A stretch of 64,000 nucleotides of DNA from Adiantum capillus-veneris (GCA_014529385.2 CM043966.1:103611087-103675086), one strand, 5' to 3'; positions 23,000 to 34,930 are shown, counted from the stretch's first letter. Translations and numbers: made by a program. Notes: a model not told the origin generated them from the sequence alone.

Positions 23000-25900
23000 A
23001 GCTTCTTTGGTTGAAATCCAAGAGGAGGAGATTCACCAAACTCACCACAAAGGATCTCCTCTATGCCATGCTTGGGGAAAGGTAAGAGAACATGATGCTT
23101 TTATTCTCTTTGACCCTGGTTCTACTCACAATTTTATATCTATGGAGTTAGCCACCAAGCTAGGCATACAATCCTACGAGATGGGAGATATCCTACCCGC
23201 AGACAGTGCCTTCAAGGGGCAAGAAGCTTCAGTCACTCCCTTAATCGGGAAATTGAGGCTTCATGTCCAAGGCTATGTGGACAAAGAGGACTTCTTTATC
23301 TCTCCTCTCAAGCATGAGGATGTAATCCTAGGGGCACCATGGTTTGACCGTTTGGCTGCCCATGTTAAATTTCCTGAAAGGAGAATCTCCTTTAAGTTCA
23401 GGGAAAAGGACATGTATATAGATGCTAGGGAGATGGGTAACACCATCCCCATTGTACATACACCAGCTTTCAACAAGTCAATAAAGAGCTCTATTTCCGT
23501 GTACATGATTTTTGTTAAAGATTCTCAAAATGAACCTAATGCTTTAGCAAAAGAAAATAAAAGCAACCAAAAGGAATTAGAGTTATCCAATTTTCTCAAG
23601 GGGTTTCAAGATGTCTTTATTGACGACATCCCTTGTGAGCTACCTCCTAAACGAGGTAATGACGACCATGCAATTGAACTTCTTCCAGGAAGTTCACCGC
23701 CTAACAAACCTCCTTATAGAGTTTCTCAAGCTCAACAAGAGGAGATTATGCGGCAAGTGCATGAGTTAATTGAGAAGGGCATGGTTAGGCCTAGCTCATC
23801 TCCATTTTGCTCACCTGTGCTATTAGTGCAAAAGAAAGACGGCACATATCGTATGTGTGTCGACTATAGAGCACTAAATAGGATCACTATCAAGAATAGG
23901 TTTCCCGTTCCACGGGTAGAAGACCTATTTGATAAGCTACAAGGATCGACCTACTTCAGTAGGATTGACCTAAAAAGTGGCTATCATCAAATAAGGATAG
24001 TTGATCAAGACATTGTAAAGACCGCATTTCGTACTACATTTGGTCTTTACGAATACATTGTCATGCCTTTTGGCTTGACTAATGCACCAGCCACATTCAA
24101 CCGCTTGATGGAGAAAGCTGTTCAGGCCTCATCGAACCTTCATTGGAGTGTTCTTTGATGATATTATCATCTACTCTAATTCATTGGAGGAACACAAGCA
24201 ACACCTCCAGGTAATATTTCAAGTTTTAAGAGAGAATAAACTTTATGTTAATCGAAAGAAAAGTGAATTTTTCTTGCAAGAGATTCAATATTTAGGTCAC
24301 ATTATCTCTCAAGATGGAATCCAAATGGATCCATCCAAGTTAGAGGTAATAAAAGGATGGCCTAAACCAAGGAATCTTCATGAACTAAGAAGCTTTATAG
24401 GTATGTGTGCATACTATAGACGCTTCATAGAAAAGTTCTCACAAATTGCGGGACCATTACATGACCTAACAAAGAAAAATGTTAGGTATACGTGGTCTGC
24501 TAAGGAGAACAATGCTTTCGAAAAGCTTAAAGAAAAGCTTATCTCTCAACCTGTGCTTACACTACCGGATCTCTCAAAACCATTTGAGGTCCAATGTGAT
24601 GCTTGTGGTGATTGCCTTGGGGCTGTTTTGCTCCAAGAAGGGCACGCCATAGGCTATGAGAGTCCAAGGCTCGACCCTGCTGAGCAAGCTCTAGGCATAT
24701 ATGAAAAAGAACTCCTTGCAGTTCTACATGCCTTAGACTCATGGAAGCACTATTTATTGGGGACTCCTTTCATTCTGCGAACGGATCACCAAAGTCTTAA
24801 GTACTTCATGACGCAGACCAAGCTCTCCGACAAACAAATGAGGTGGGCAAATTTCCTTTCGCAATTTCATTTTCATATTGCTCACATTGCTGGCAAGCAT
24901 AATCAAGTAGCTGATGCACTCTCAAGACGACCGAGAGTGAATGCGGTTTCCATAGCAACTCACAATGATCTATCTTCAATGATAGATGAGTATGTTATTG
25001 ATCCCGATTTTAGAGATGTGATTTCAGCCCTTGCATTAGGGAAGAAAGAAGAACCATTTACTTTACAAGATGGTTATCTTCTCTATGGCAATAGACTATG
25101 CGTTACTAACTCACTACGTGAGAAAGTAATGTATGAATCTCATGCTCCCCCATATGCGGGCATAGAGGGATTCAGTCTACCCTAAAGGGAATTGAAACAT
25201 ATTTCTATTGGCCTACCATGAAAGTGAACATACACGAGTATGTTTCCAAATGTGTGATATGTCAAAAGACAAAATTTGATAGAGGGAAGCAACTTGGATT
25301 GCTTCAACCCTTGCCAATCCCTAATTCACCGTGGGAGAGCATATCCATGGATTTTATCTTTGGATTGCCTAAGTCTATCCATGGGAATACGGGAATATGG
25401 ACGATAGTAGACAGGTTCAGTAAACAAGCTCATTTTATACCTGTCAAAAAGACTATCAAAGCCCATCAAATGGCAACCCTCTTCATTTCACAAATTTTCA
25501 AGTACCATGGCTTGCCAATGTCCATAGTGTCGGATAGAGATCCTAGAATGACCAGTAATTTCTGGAAGGGTCTCTTTGAGAATTTAGGAACAAGGCTAAA
25601 CTTCTCTTCGGCCTATCATCCACAAACTGATGGCCAAAGTGAAATAGCTAACCTAACTATTCTCGATCTACTAAAAGCCTATGTAACGGAAGTAGATCAA
25701 AGATCCCAATGGGAGAAGTACTTACCCTAGTAGAGTATGCTTACAATAACACTGTACATACTTCTACAGGAAAAGCACCTTTCGAGGTAATTGAGGGAAG
25801 ATCAAAAAGTCCCTTGCTACTTAAGGTACATGGGAAGATCTTCGCTGCAGATGAGTATAGCCGAGACCTACAAGAATCTTTCCAAAAGATTAAGGATGCT

Positions 25901-26428
25901 ATCTCTATCTCACAGCAAAGGCAAAAGGCTGCTGCTGACAAGCACAGAAGAGCCCAAGCCTTTAAAGAAAATGATTGGGTCTTGTTAAAGTTTCCCAAGG
26001 CTCGATTAAGGCACACGACGGGAAAGAATCCTACGGGCCACCAAAAGTACTATGCTAAACTAGCAAAAAGGTACTATGGTCCCTTCCAGATTCTTAGGCC
26101 AATCAATGAGATGGCCTATCAACTTAAGTTGCCCAATCATTGGCTCATACACAATGCTTTTCATGTGAGCCTCTTAAAGCCTTACAAAGGAGAGCCACCT
26201 CAAGAACCAACTATTGAAGACCCACCGGAGATCGAGGACCACGAGGAGGTGCTGCAGCCCGAGTCCATTCTCCGACATGAAGACAAGGTATTAAGAGGCG
26301 GTAAGACTATCAAACGATATCTTATTAAGTTTAAGAATTATCCTTTTGAAGATGCTAGATGGATGCAAGGCATACAATTAAAGGATAACCTAAACCTTGT
26401 CAATGCTTACAATGCTTCCCAAGAGTAA
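23000..26428 (+). pseudogene. Chr-1 pol (PR-RT-RH-IN-chromodomain), frameshifted
   Basis: Domains in order: protease loop [12 protein letters not shown] (catalytic Asp codon at 23112); RT with [47 protein letters not shown] and the FFDD catalytic box (24151-24162); RNase H (QCDACGDCLGAVLL ... HNQVADALSRRP, ending ~24935); integrase with a zinc-binding region up to CVICQ (~25265), the core Asp in SMDFIFGLPKS (~25350), VSDRDPRMTSNFW and HPQTDGQSE; and a C-terminal chromodomain-like segment RYLIKFKNYPFEDARW (~26310-26360). The chromodomain marks a chromovirus. Frameshifts lie near 24120, 25160 and 25725, so no single polyprotein can be made. Codon use and motifs are otherwise well preserved. Confidence 0.9.
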
Positions 26429-26787
26429 GCAAATGTACAAAATGTTAAAAATGAACAAAATTTTTTTTGTCTTATAAGACTCTCTTTTTCTTTATTTGTG
26501 CACAAAAATGAAGTAGTATGCATGCTTAGATCAAGTTTGCGGAGACGACGTCTCCCGAACACCAAGTAGAGCTTGTCACTCTACTATGGAAGACTAATAG
26601 GACTAATGTGCAGACATGCTTGCGGCAACCTCAGGCTCTCAAGCGCCAAATGGACTAGTCATCCATTATGGAATGATGTCGTAGGGTAACATAGGGATCC
26701 TCTACCCGCTAAGAAAAGGACTCATGCATATGCTTTATCTTCTCTACACCATAGTCGAGGACAACTATGATTTCAAGAGAGAGGTAA
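26429..26787 (+). other. Chr-1 3' untranslated region and polypurine tract
   Basis: No coding sequence. The last bases before the second LTR, AAGAGAGAGGTAA (26775-26787), form the purine-rich primer for plus-strand synthesis. Confidence 0.75.
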
Positions 26788-28377
26788 TGTCATAATAATC
26801 AATATCTAATTCTCCTAAATGATTTTCTCATATTAAACTGATCATTTAATGTGGGGAAGTGCCAAGGGAGAAAAAGCTAGAATATTGGTTAAGTTAGCAG
26901 ACCGGCCACAGTAGGGATCCAAAGGAGGGAAAATAGGGATCCAAAGGGGGGGCCATCTGCAAAAGAGCCATGTGAAACAATGGGCTAAAAAGACCCTAAG
27001 GTTTAGCCCATTAAGACTTCCAAAATGCTAAGGTTCCAAAATTCAAAGGTTGTGTCCAAAGGTCAACCTTAGGGAAAATTGGATGCTTAGTGTGTGTCCA
27101 AAAAGTCTTTCTACATCCCTACATGGGAGGGGGCGAGCCCCAAAGCTAGGGGATGAGAGAGAAAGCCACACACACACACACAGGCTCCCTTTACACAAAG
27201 GGAATGAGGGACACATGTCAGCTCCCTAGGCCAGATGCCCACAAGGTGTGCCCAATTCCTATTGGAAGACCCTTGAAGTGGACCAATGAGAATTAAGCTA
27301 GAGTAAATCTAGTTTAATTAATTTAAAAACATTTAATAAAAGAAACCAATAAGAATTAAGTGTCCTAGAAGACTATTGGGCAGTCTCCCAAGGGGTCCAA
27401 TGAGCATTCAGGAGCCCCATGGCTTGCCTGATTCCTATTGGCCAGGAGGCAAAGGGGTCCAATGAGAGTTTAGTTTAATTATTTAATTACCTAAAGCTCT
27501 CACAAAAGGGGAAAGGGGGACACATGTCAGAAGGCTATCACTTATGCTGCTTAATCCCTATTGTCTTGACCTGGGGAGGTCCAATGAGGCAAAAGCCAGA
27601 CTAACTTAGCAGCTAGGGCTCGCCCAAGAGAGGGAGGGGGCTGATTTTTGCTTGGCATTGACACACACACTCTCACACTTGACCATGTGTGAAGGGAAAA
27701 TACTCTATCTCCTCCCAAGCTTTAATGGAGAGCTCATCACCTACTCCAAGCTTGTGAGATAGAAGCCTACATCAACACTCTCTTGGCATGTGGATGCAAA
27801 TCCAACCAAGAGCCAAGCTCAAATGCATGCTCATCTTCTCTACCAAGCTAATTACTAAGCTAAGCTATGCTAATATGAGTGATTATGTGAGGAGATGTAC
27901 TTCTTTCTCGTAAGATACTTCTTTTTCCTCTCAATCTACTCTCATACCCTGCTAGCTCTCACCATCTTCGAAGGTGTGTGAGGTCTTGGGTCTGAGAACG
28001 GGGATAATTCAAGTTGTGTTTGATTAAGTGTTTTGCTTGGTGTATGAAGCTTCCATCTTCATTGCACTAGCTAGTCTTGAAGGAACACAAAGAATTGTAT
28101 TGTACAATGTCTCTCTTGATGGGAGAAACCATAATACAAAGCCTTTTGGAGGGGGGACCGGCTCCATGCAAATCCGGTCCTCAACTGTTGTCAATAGCTT
28201 AATTGCTCTCTCTTTTGAAAGTATTGTCGATGCTATCTAACTAGGTGTTATGCTTTTTGTTGCTCTCTCCACCCAAGCACTCTTGTAATTCTCGTTAGGA
28301 ATCTATTCTAATGAAATGCCCTCTATGTTCATGCTAATTTCCGCTACAAATAAGATTTTAGGCCATTAAATGTTACA
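26788..28377 (+). mobile_element. Chr-1 3' LTR
   Basis: 1,590 bp, same length and ends as the 5' LTR. The two differences found are T at 27004 (C at 19691) and C at 27122 (G at 19809). Confidence 0.93.
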
Positions 28378-28618
28378 GAGATTAAGCCAGCAAAAGAGAT
28401 GCACTTATGCAGCAACAACTCTTAGAATCGAGACAAGAGGTGGAGAGAGCCAGAGGTCAAGATCCAAATCCGAGTCCAAGTGACTCTGGAGTGAGTGCCC
28501 AACAAGAAATGATGGATATTTCCAAAAGCTTTGAGGAGCCTATATTGGTGGAGATACCTCCACAAGTTCAAAAGGAAGGGAAGGAGCTGACAGTGGAGGA
28601 CGAGGCCCGTCTCCAAAA
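28378..28618 (+). pseudogene. Older coding fragment right of Chr-1
   Basis: A plus-strand frame reading ALMQQQLLESRQEVERARG, then SVSAQQEMMDISKSFEEPI-like acidic sequence and TVEDEARLQK. It is helical and charged, with no recognised domain. It is in frame with the MMQEILVNNAD codons left of the chromovirus (19440-19474), separated only by a TAA that starts at the insertion point. I infer one older retroelement fragment split by Chr-1. At 28619 it abuts Asp-2 gag in the opposite orientation, so the longer plus-strand frame to 28730 is chimeric. Confidence 0.45.
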
Positions 28619-29230
28619 GTGGTATTTCATTTGGCTCTGTCATGTCAAGCTCTTGCTGAGAAGTTTATGTTTCTGTGCTTGCCAAGTTGTCGGCTTCTTC
28701 TTTCAAAACATTGAGCATCAAAAGCTGTAGATTGATCCATCGCGATCTTTGTACCGTCTTTGGCTTGGTTCTCCAATTAGACTGACTTCTATTGGTTGAT
28801 CTGTTGGATCTTGTAATTCAGGCTCTCCACTATAGATCTGACCACTGTAATCTATGTACAATGACCTTGATTGCATATGCACTAAATACATGCTTTGCAG
28901 ACTTGTGAAGATTTTTGGATAACCACTTGGGTCAATTTTTTGCACTTCTATCTGCACTTCATCTTTGAGCTTGCAATACCTGGCTCCACCGAAGTCTATG
29001 AACATCTGGGAGTAATCTAAATCTAGCTTTACTCTGATCAATAGGATCTTGGCTCCTGTGTTGCTTTTGTTGCTCATAAGATACCTATGACCTTCTCAAT
29101 CTGTATACAAAATTTTATCTCCATTGTAGCCATATAGTTGTAGAAGCTGTTCTGTTGCAGTTATACATGTGTTGCCACTGCTACTAGCTTGCTCTGCTGT
29201 ACATGAATTCTTGGCTCAATTTGAGTCCAT
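28619..29230 (-). pseudogene. Asp-2 gag N-terminal part
   Basis: From ATG 29230 the translation follows the Asp-3 gag start closely: TATEQLLQLYGYNGDKILYTD, NTGAKILLIRVKLDLDYSQ, ARYCKLKDEVQIEVQKIDP, SLYIDYSGQIYSGEPE, IGEPSQRRYKDRDGSIYSF. The phrase Y-x-D-x-x-G-x-x-Y occurs twice (LYTD..GHRYL and LYIDYSGQIY). Stops interrupt it near codon 5, after LYTD, and after IYSF. DNA similarity to Asp-3 continues to 28619. The protein has no standard gag domain that I recognise. Assignment as gag rests on its position after primer site and leader and on the zinc knuckle that follows the same region in Asp-3. Confidence 0.65.
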
Positions 29231-30278
29231 GTTGATTAATTCTGTAAAAACTGTTTCCTACCAGATTTTGATTTCAATTAGCAGAATTTTTGCTGCTCCT
29301 ACTAGCTTAATTTGCATTCACATGTGAGTTGTCCCAGTTTATCCAATTAGAAGCTAATTTGCAATGCAATTGCTTGCACTAGCCAATTTCTAGCATGCAA
29401 AATTTGAAATTTTGCTTGCCGCTCAACTGCTTCGAGTTCATCTTTTTTCTCGCTTTCTCTCGCTAATCTCTGGTTCACTTTGCACGGTTTGCTCCGTGTA
29501 TGGCTCTTTTGGCTGCTGTTCTCGATTTTTGCTCGCTTTGCGCAGTTTGCTAGGTGTGACTCTCCGACGATGCTTTTTCGCTAATTCTGCCTTTTTTTGG
29601 GCTTTTGCTGCCTTTTTTGGTTCTTTCTGTCCTTTTCTGGCACATCCGGTGAATTTCTTTTCATTTTTCTAAATTTTGAATTGTCTTCATTTCATGATTT
29701 TTTACATATTTTTTGAGAAATATTTGATTTGTAAAGTTTTTTCTAGTAATTTTCTAATTTTTGTGATTTAATAGGTTCTTTTTAATCAGTTTTTGATTTT
29801 TTTATGGTTTTTTGTGACTTTTCGAAAAAAATTTAATGTTTTTTTTAAAGTTTTATCTGTGAGTGTTTTTGATGTTTTGTGATTTATTTGTGAATTTGTG
29901 GATTTTTTTAATGAAATTTTTATTGTTTTGTGAATTTTTTATATATTTTTTACAGTTTTTGTGTTTTATATGTGTAATTTTTTGAGTTTTAATGGGTTTT
30001 TTTCTAAAAACATCTATGGATTTTTTATGTTTTTCTAATTTTTTACTCCCTTTTATTGGTTTTTGGGAAAATTACCAAAATACCCCTCTAATTTGTGGAA
30101 ATTCCCAAAATACCCCTCAAATTTCAAATATTCCCAAAATACCCTTGTATCTATTTTAGTTGGTTTGTTCATGATTTCCTAATCTTTATTCTTTCCTAAT
30201 CTTTATTGTAATTTGTCACAAATTACCTCACAAACAAAGACAATTATGTCTTAAAAAAATGAAGGAATTTATCTCCAA
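29231..30278 (-). other. Asp-2 leader, gag-proximal part
   Basis: On the minus strand A-rich with scattered short words. The 29410-29640 segment is GC-richer. Most of 29650-30060 is a T-run-rich (plus strand) low-complexity stretch with no coding capacity. It ends at CACTA-1. Confidence 0.55.
30065..30147 (+). repeat. Inverted minisatellite, left arm
   Basis: Three units of about 28 bp, each with CCAAAATACCCCT or a close variant. It is the reverse complement of the array at 37321-37399 on the other side of CACTA-1, about 90% identical by eye. Confidence 0.75.
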
Positions 30279-30420
30279 CACTACAAGAGGCTCTTCACAT
30301 TAGCGACGCTCACACAGCGACGCTCAAAAAAAAAAGCTATGCTATGCTAATTTGTAAATTTGCGACGCTCATAGCGACGCCAGCTGGGGTAAAAAAAATA
30401 ACCGAGCGCGCCCAAAAACT
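30279..30420 (+). repeat. CACTA-1 left terminal inverted repeat and subterminal repeats
   Basis: CACTACAAGAGG at the end, followed by several GCGACGCTCA-type units on the plus strand (30303-30385). In En/Spm such subterminal repeats bind the element's TnpA-type protein. Only a few units lie at this end, against about fourteen at the right end. Confidence 0.85.
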
Positions 30421-30479
30421 CAGATCTCAGATCTGAGTTTTTCGGCGCCCTCAAGCAAAGAGCAGGTAACGCTCTCCCT

Positions 30480-30506
30480 CACTCTCTCTCTCTCTCTCTC
30501 TTTTTC

Positions 30507-30554
<48 letters not shown>

Positions 30555-30662
30555 AGAGGAAGGAGAGCCAGGTATGCTCCTTCCCTCTCCTCATTCTCAT
30601 GTTCCCTTCCCCTCTTTCTCTCTCCATCGCGCTCTCTCTCACACACACACACATATAGTGTT

Positions 30663-30704
<42 letters not shown>

Positions 30705-30925
30705 CAAAAACGCACACACATACATAAACAAAGAATGCACACACACATTGAGAGAGAAAAAGAGAGAGAGAGCATGCATAAACAAAAAACGCACGCATTG
30801 AGAGAGGAAAAGAGAGAGAGAACATGCATAAACAAAAAACGCACACATTGACAGAGGAAAAGAGAAAGAAAACATGCATACGATCCAAAAAAACGCACAC
30901 ACATTGAGAGAGAAAGAAAGAGAAA
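30480..30925 (+). repeat. CACTA-1 microsatellite and ~55-bp tandem repeat cluster
   Basis: (CT)n at 30482-30503, (AC)n at 30512-30550, (GA)n at 30667-30703, then four tandem units of about 50-58 bp with GCATAAACAAAAAACGCACA followed by a GA-rich tract (30720-30925). CACTA-2 has the same cluster at 55150-55470. The minus-strand frames of 87-149 codons here are repeat artefacts. Confidence 0.8.
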
Positions 30926-31272
30926 CTAAGGGAGCGTCGTAGGAAACTAATTAAAATTAAAAGACCTAAAGATCTAGCCGACGAGGAGTTGAACTGAAGA
31001 CCTATTATTCAAGAGAGAAATGGCATAATCAATCTATCATACTTGGCATGGGTGATAGAAAGGTTATACCATTTATCTCTTTTTATTGGCACACACATCC
31101 ACACACGCGCACACACACAGGAAGAAGAGAGTTATAACGTCGTAGGAAACTATTTTAAAAGACGTTAAAGATTAGGTTATATGTAGACTTACATTAAATT
31201 AGATTTAGGTTTATTTTTAACTAGATTTACATTTATTTAAGCTAGATTTAGATTTATGTTATATTAGATTAG

Positions 31273-31485
31273 ATGCGGGTCTCCATAGACTGCGATGCCT
31301 GCATGAAGCGGGTGAAGAAAGCCCTCAATGGAATATAGGGTATTGCTGCCTTCACTCATAGTGGGCTCCGTCGATCCAAAAGTACTGGTGAAATGTCTTC
31401 AGAACATAGGGAAGAAGGTGGATCTTCAGGGCGGCAAGAGTCACTACATCCCCGACACAATGACCATCTAGACAACCTCTAGTCA
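31273..31485 (+). pseudogene. Captured HMA-domain (HIPP-like) gene fragment
   Basis: Reading from 31273, the translation RVSIDCDACMKRVKKALNGI matches the N-terminal half of a plant heavy-metal-associated domain, including the metal-binding CXXC (C-D-A-C). It is followed by TAG. After a frame change, GSVDPKVLVKCLQNIGKKVD matches the domain's C-terminal half, then LQGGKSHYIPD. The middle strand of the domain is missing, so the piece is rearranged and cannot fold normally. HMA proteins (HIPPs, copper chaperones) are host genes and are not part of CACTA elements, so this is a transduplicated host fragment. CACTA-2 carries the same fragment with the same internal join. Confidence 0.75.
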
Positions 31486-31855
31486 TTAGACTTACGTTAA
31501 ATTAGATTTAGCTTTATTTTTAGTTAGATTTACGTTTATTTAGATTTACGCTTATTTACGTTAGATCGAGTCCACGCAAGAATTACTTACGGTTTAGGGT
31601 TTAGAGTTAGACGAACAGTGAAAAGATCTACTGTGAAAAGATGTTAAGATGAAGTGAAGTGCTACAGCTAGAGAAGAGGCAAAGGGATTTTGTCCACTAC
31701 ATGCAGTATCATGTAGACGTGGGTGTCTAGATTTCTTGTACCCACAAATATAGGTATTGACCAATAAAGACGAGATTATAACCCGGTGGTTCTGATCTCC
31801 GTGCACCTCTAGACCGAGGTGTGCGGGGATTGGACATGACTAGAGAATGTGAGGT

Positions 31856-31907
<52 letters not shown>

Positions 31908-31969
31908 GATGAAGAATGCCAATAGAATATTAAATTTGTTGTCTAGGTTATAAGTTTTTTATCCTCATT
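31486..31969 (+). promoter_or_regulatory. Region upstream of the CACTA-1 transposase
   Basis: Non-coding: AT-rich repeats of TTAGATTTA words (also at 31170-31270), a unique stretch, and (GA)n at 31859-31905 about 65 bp before the transposase ATG. The promoter is presumably here, but I see no certain TATA box. Confidence 0.4.
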
Positions 31970-34930
31970 ATGAGTAGCGACGAGGATGTGGGACCGTCCA
32001 ACCGAAACACCTATCTCTCAACGAGGGTCTTATGTCCTTGTAATCAATGCAAGCATGCTGTGCGACGGACAAGACGTGTTTCTTTGCAGCACGTTCGTGA
32101 ATTTGGCGAGTTCGATCCATCTATTATAGATCGAGTTGTTGCCAATTATAACTCGTCGGACTCTGACGCTGGCCAACAAGCAGCAATCTTGCAACCCAAT
32201 AGACGTATTCGCAGGCGCTTTGGTCAAGCAGCATATGTGAGGCCACAAGATGTAGCCTCTGACAGCTCGGGGGATGATCATGCAGAGCACATTCCCAACG
32301 AGGCAATGTTTGAGCCCGAGATTGATGAAATGATCGAGACGATCATGGATTCAGAAAGGCTTATCTATGATGATATGAAAAGTGAAGCCGATACATCATT
32401 GTATAATGGAGCACGTATGTCTAGATTGAAAGCACTCCTGGTTCTTCTCAACATGCAGGCAAAGTTTGGATGGAGTGACACTAGCGTCACAGCGCTTTTC
32501 AGGTGATCTATTACAATTAGTTTACTTTAATAGAACTCATGGTGTATAATGATCTGATAGATTTTTACACGACTGTATCATATTTTTATGTTGTGTAGAT
32601 TGCTGAAAGAGCACATTCTACCAGCTGACAATGTGATGCCAGATTCCCGAGATGAAGCAAGAAAGATTTTGCGAAACTTGGGGATGGATTACAATTCTAT
32701 CCACGCTTGTCCTAATGACTGCATTCTTTTCAGAGGGGAATACACAGACATGGAGAAGTGTCCGAAATGTGATTCCGAAAGATATCGAGTAGATCTCCAC
32801 GGGACAAAAATTCCACAAAAGGTTTTGCGACATTTTCCTTTGCTTCCTCGCATCAAGCATTTCTTCGAATGTAAGTCCATGGCCGCCCTAGCATCATGGC
32901 ATGAGGAGAATAAATCTTCGGATGGTGTGCTACGAATTCCTGCAGATTGCGCAGTCTGGAAACATATAGATGGAACATGGTCGGATTTTGCCAGGGAAGC
33001 TCGAAATTTGCGCTTAGGCCTGGCTATGGATGGCGTAAATCCATTTGGTCAAAGATCAACATCTTACAGTGTATGGCCCGTTGTCATCGTCAACTACAAC
33101 ATTCCCCCGTGGTTGACTACGAAGAAGGGGCACCTATGGCTAAGCTTGATTGTGCCAGGGCGATATAAAGTGGGGAATATGGATGTGTATCTTCGTCCAC
33201 TATTGGAAGAGCTACAACAATTGTGGATTGGCATAGAGGTGGTGGATATGAGCCGACACACAGGACGACGGAATGCTTTGATCAGAGGTATTCTAATGTG
33301 GACCATGCATGACTATCCCGGGCTAACAGAATGCTCAGGTGATCTATTGACACTCCTCTCTCAGACACTGTAAATCTTGTTTTTCCCCATAGTTGATCTA
33401 TTATCATGTGTATACATGCAGGGCTTCAAACAAGCGGATACAGAGCATGTGTCACATGTGGACCTAGACTGAATGCACGTAGGGCACCCTCACTGAAGAA
33501 GCAAATCTACGAAGGTCATCAAGCGTATCTTCCGGAGAATCATGTGTTACGCGACGGCTTTTTGGGAAGAGAGCCACCAAGGATGTCTGCACAAGCATGG
33601 TTAGAGCAGAAGGAGATGTGCGATGACGGATTGCCTCCAGGGATGAAGAGACTATCTCTATGGTACGAGTTACCATACTGGTATCAGAGTCCCTAGTGTA
33701 CATTGGAGAGTGGCTAGACGGATTTGATAAATCCCGGGACACGCTATGGCGAACCATAGATGATGAGCGCATATCTGGGATTGTCATGTGCAATCTCGGT
33801 GTTGAGAAGAAGATGACGGAAGATCTAGAGGCTAAAATCAACCGATTTTGCATGCTTCACAATCCAGTGATGCAAAAGTGGATTTCACAATATGAGGATG
33901 CAAAGCAAGAGCGACAAAGGGCACGAATCGAGTGGAGACGGGGAAGACGACCACCGATGCACTATCCAGCGGTTCTGGAGAGCCTACCAACCTTCATGAG
34001 CTTAAGATGGTTGCACAACCAATTGAAAAGCGCACAACAATGCGGTGACGAAGTGACTGAAGAAGAGTGGGAGTACTCTCGGGGTTGCGCGACCAAGGTA
34101 AGTTTGCAATGTACGACTAGCAAGTGACTTTATTTATAAACGTTTGAACGGCCACTCATAATCTTTGTTCGTTGTAGTATAAGTCATACACAGCAGCATG
34201 GTGTAAAGGTCGACATTTTAGGGTGGAACGAATCGACAAAAAGCGTTTTACTCAAGATTGTGGAATCATGGCAAAATTTGAACAGTCTAGTCGACGACGT
34301 TCCTCTGATGCAGATCCCGTGGTGGCGGAACTCACTTACTTCGGCACGCTGCAAGAGATTTTGAGGATCGATTACAGAGGATTTTTTGTCGACTTGTTCG
34401 ACGTGCAATGGTTCAAGATAATCATGGAGGGTCGAAACGCTACTGTGCGTAGAGGAGAGTCTGGTTTTCTTGAGGTGGATTCTACTAAGAAATGGACTGA
34501 CCTAAGAGACACTTTCGTACTACCCGAGCATTGTGAACAAGTAAGTATATAAATAGTTAACATCCCCCTTTTACAAGTTATGTGCTTGAAAGCTCTCATG
34601 TAAGTTATGTGGCTCTGCCAGGTAGTATTTCATCCTACAAAGTCTACATCAAACTGGTGGTACGTCATAGAGTTAGCCCCTCGTAGTGCAAGGACGTATG
34701 AAGGCTACCATGTGCCAATCACAACGACATCAATGGAGGAGATCAGAGAAGATGCTCAATCAGAAGCCGCTGCGGTGGTGCCAGACGAGCATCAAGATGC
34801 TACTACTCTATATGGGGTGCATGCAGAGGAGCTACAAAATGAAACAGAGGATATGTGTTTAAACGGAGAGCTCTATATAGATATAGGAAGTTATGCTGAG
34901 TTATGCGAGGATGAGAGAGAGATCTCTTAA
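31970..34930 (+). pseudogene. CACTA-1 tnp2-like transposase gene, internally deleted
   Basis: Plant CACTA transposases (Transposase_21 family) cut and join the element ends. Exons inferred from GT-AG borders that keep the frame: 31970-32502, 32599-33338, 33422 to ~33690, ~33690-34097, 34178-34540, 34622-34930 (TAA). Exon 2 has the family block: CPNDCILFRGEY, CPKCDSERYR, RNLRLGLAMDGVNPFG (first candidate catalytic Asp), WPVVIVNYNIPPW, MDVYLRPLLEEL. Exon 3 reaches YELPYWYQ and then stops at 33695. The next open frame is shifted and resumes far downstream in the family order (RWLHNQLKSAQQ; then YFGTLQEILRIDYRGFFVDLF). The normally intervening segment with the DVMHIEKN block, where later catalytic residues lie, is absent. 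Probably inactive. Confidence 0.85.

Larger units (their letters stand above)
19475..28377 (+). mobile_element. Chr-1, structurally complete Ty3/gypsy chromovirus
   Basis: The two LTRs (19475-21064 and 26788-28377) are each 1,590 bp, start TGTCATAA and end TGTTACA. The initiator-Met-type primer site follows the first LTR, then gag, protease, RT, RNase H, integrase and chromodomain in gypsy order. Flanking pentamers are CAGAT (19470-19474) and GAGAT (28378-28382), a target duplication with one mismatch. I find only two LTR differences (19691/27004 and 19809/27122) and no indels, which indicates recent insertion. The coding region nevertheless has an in-frame stop and several frameshifts, so this copy probably needs helper proteins. 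Confidence 0.93.

Noticed and set aside
30451-30904. Overlapping minus-strand frames of 87-149 codons rich in Cys, Val and Leu
   Set aside because: They read through (CA)n, (GA)n and the ~55-bp tandem units, and all three frames stay open because of the repeats. The same happens at 55165-55652.
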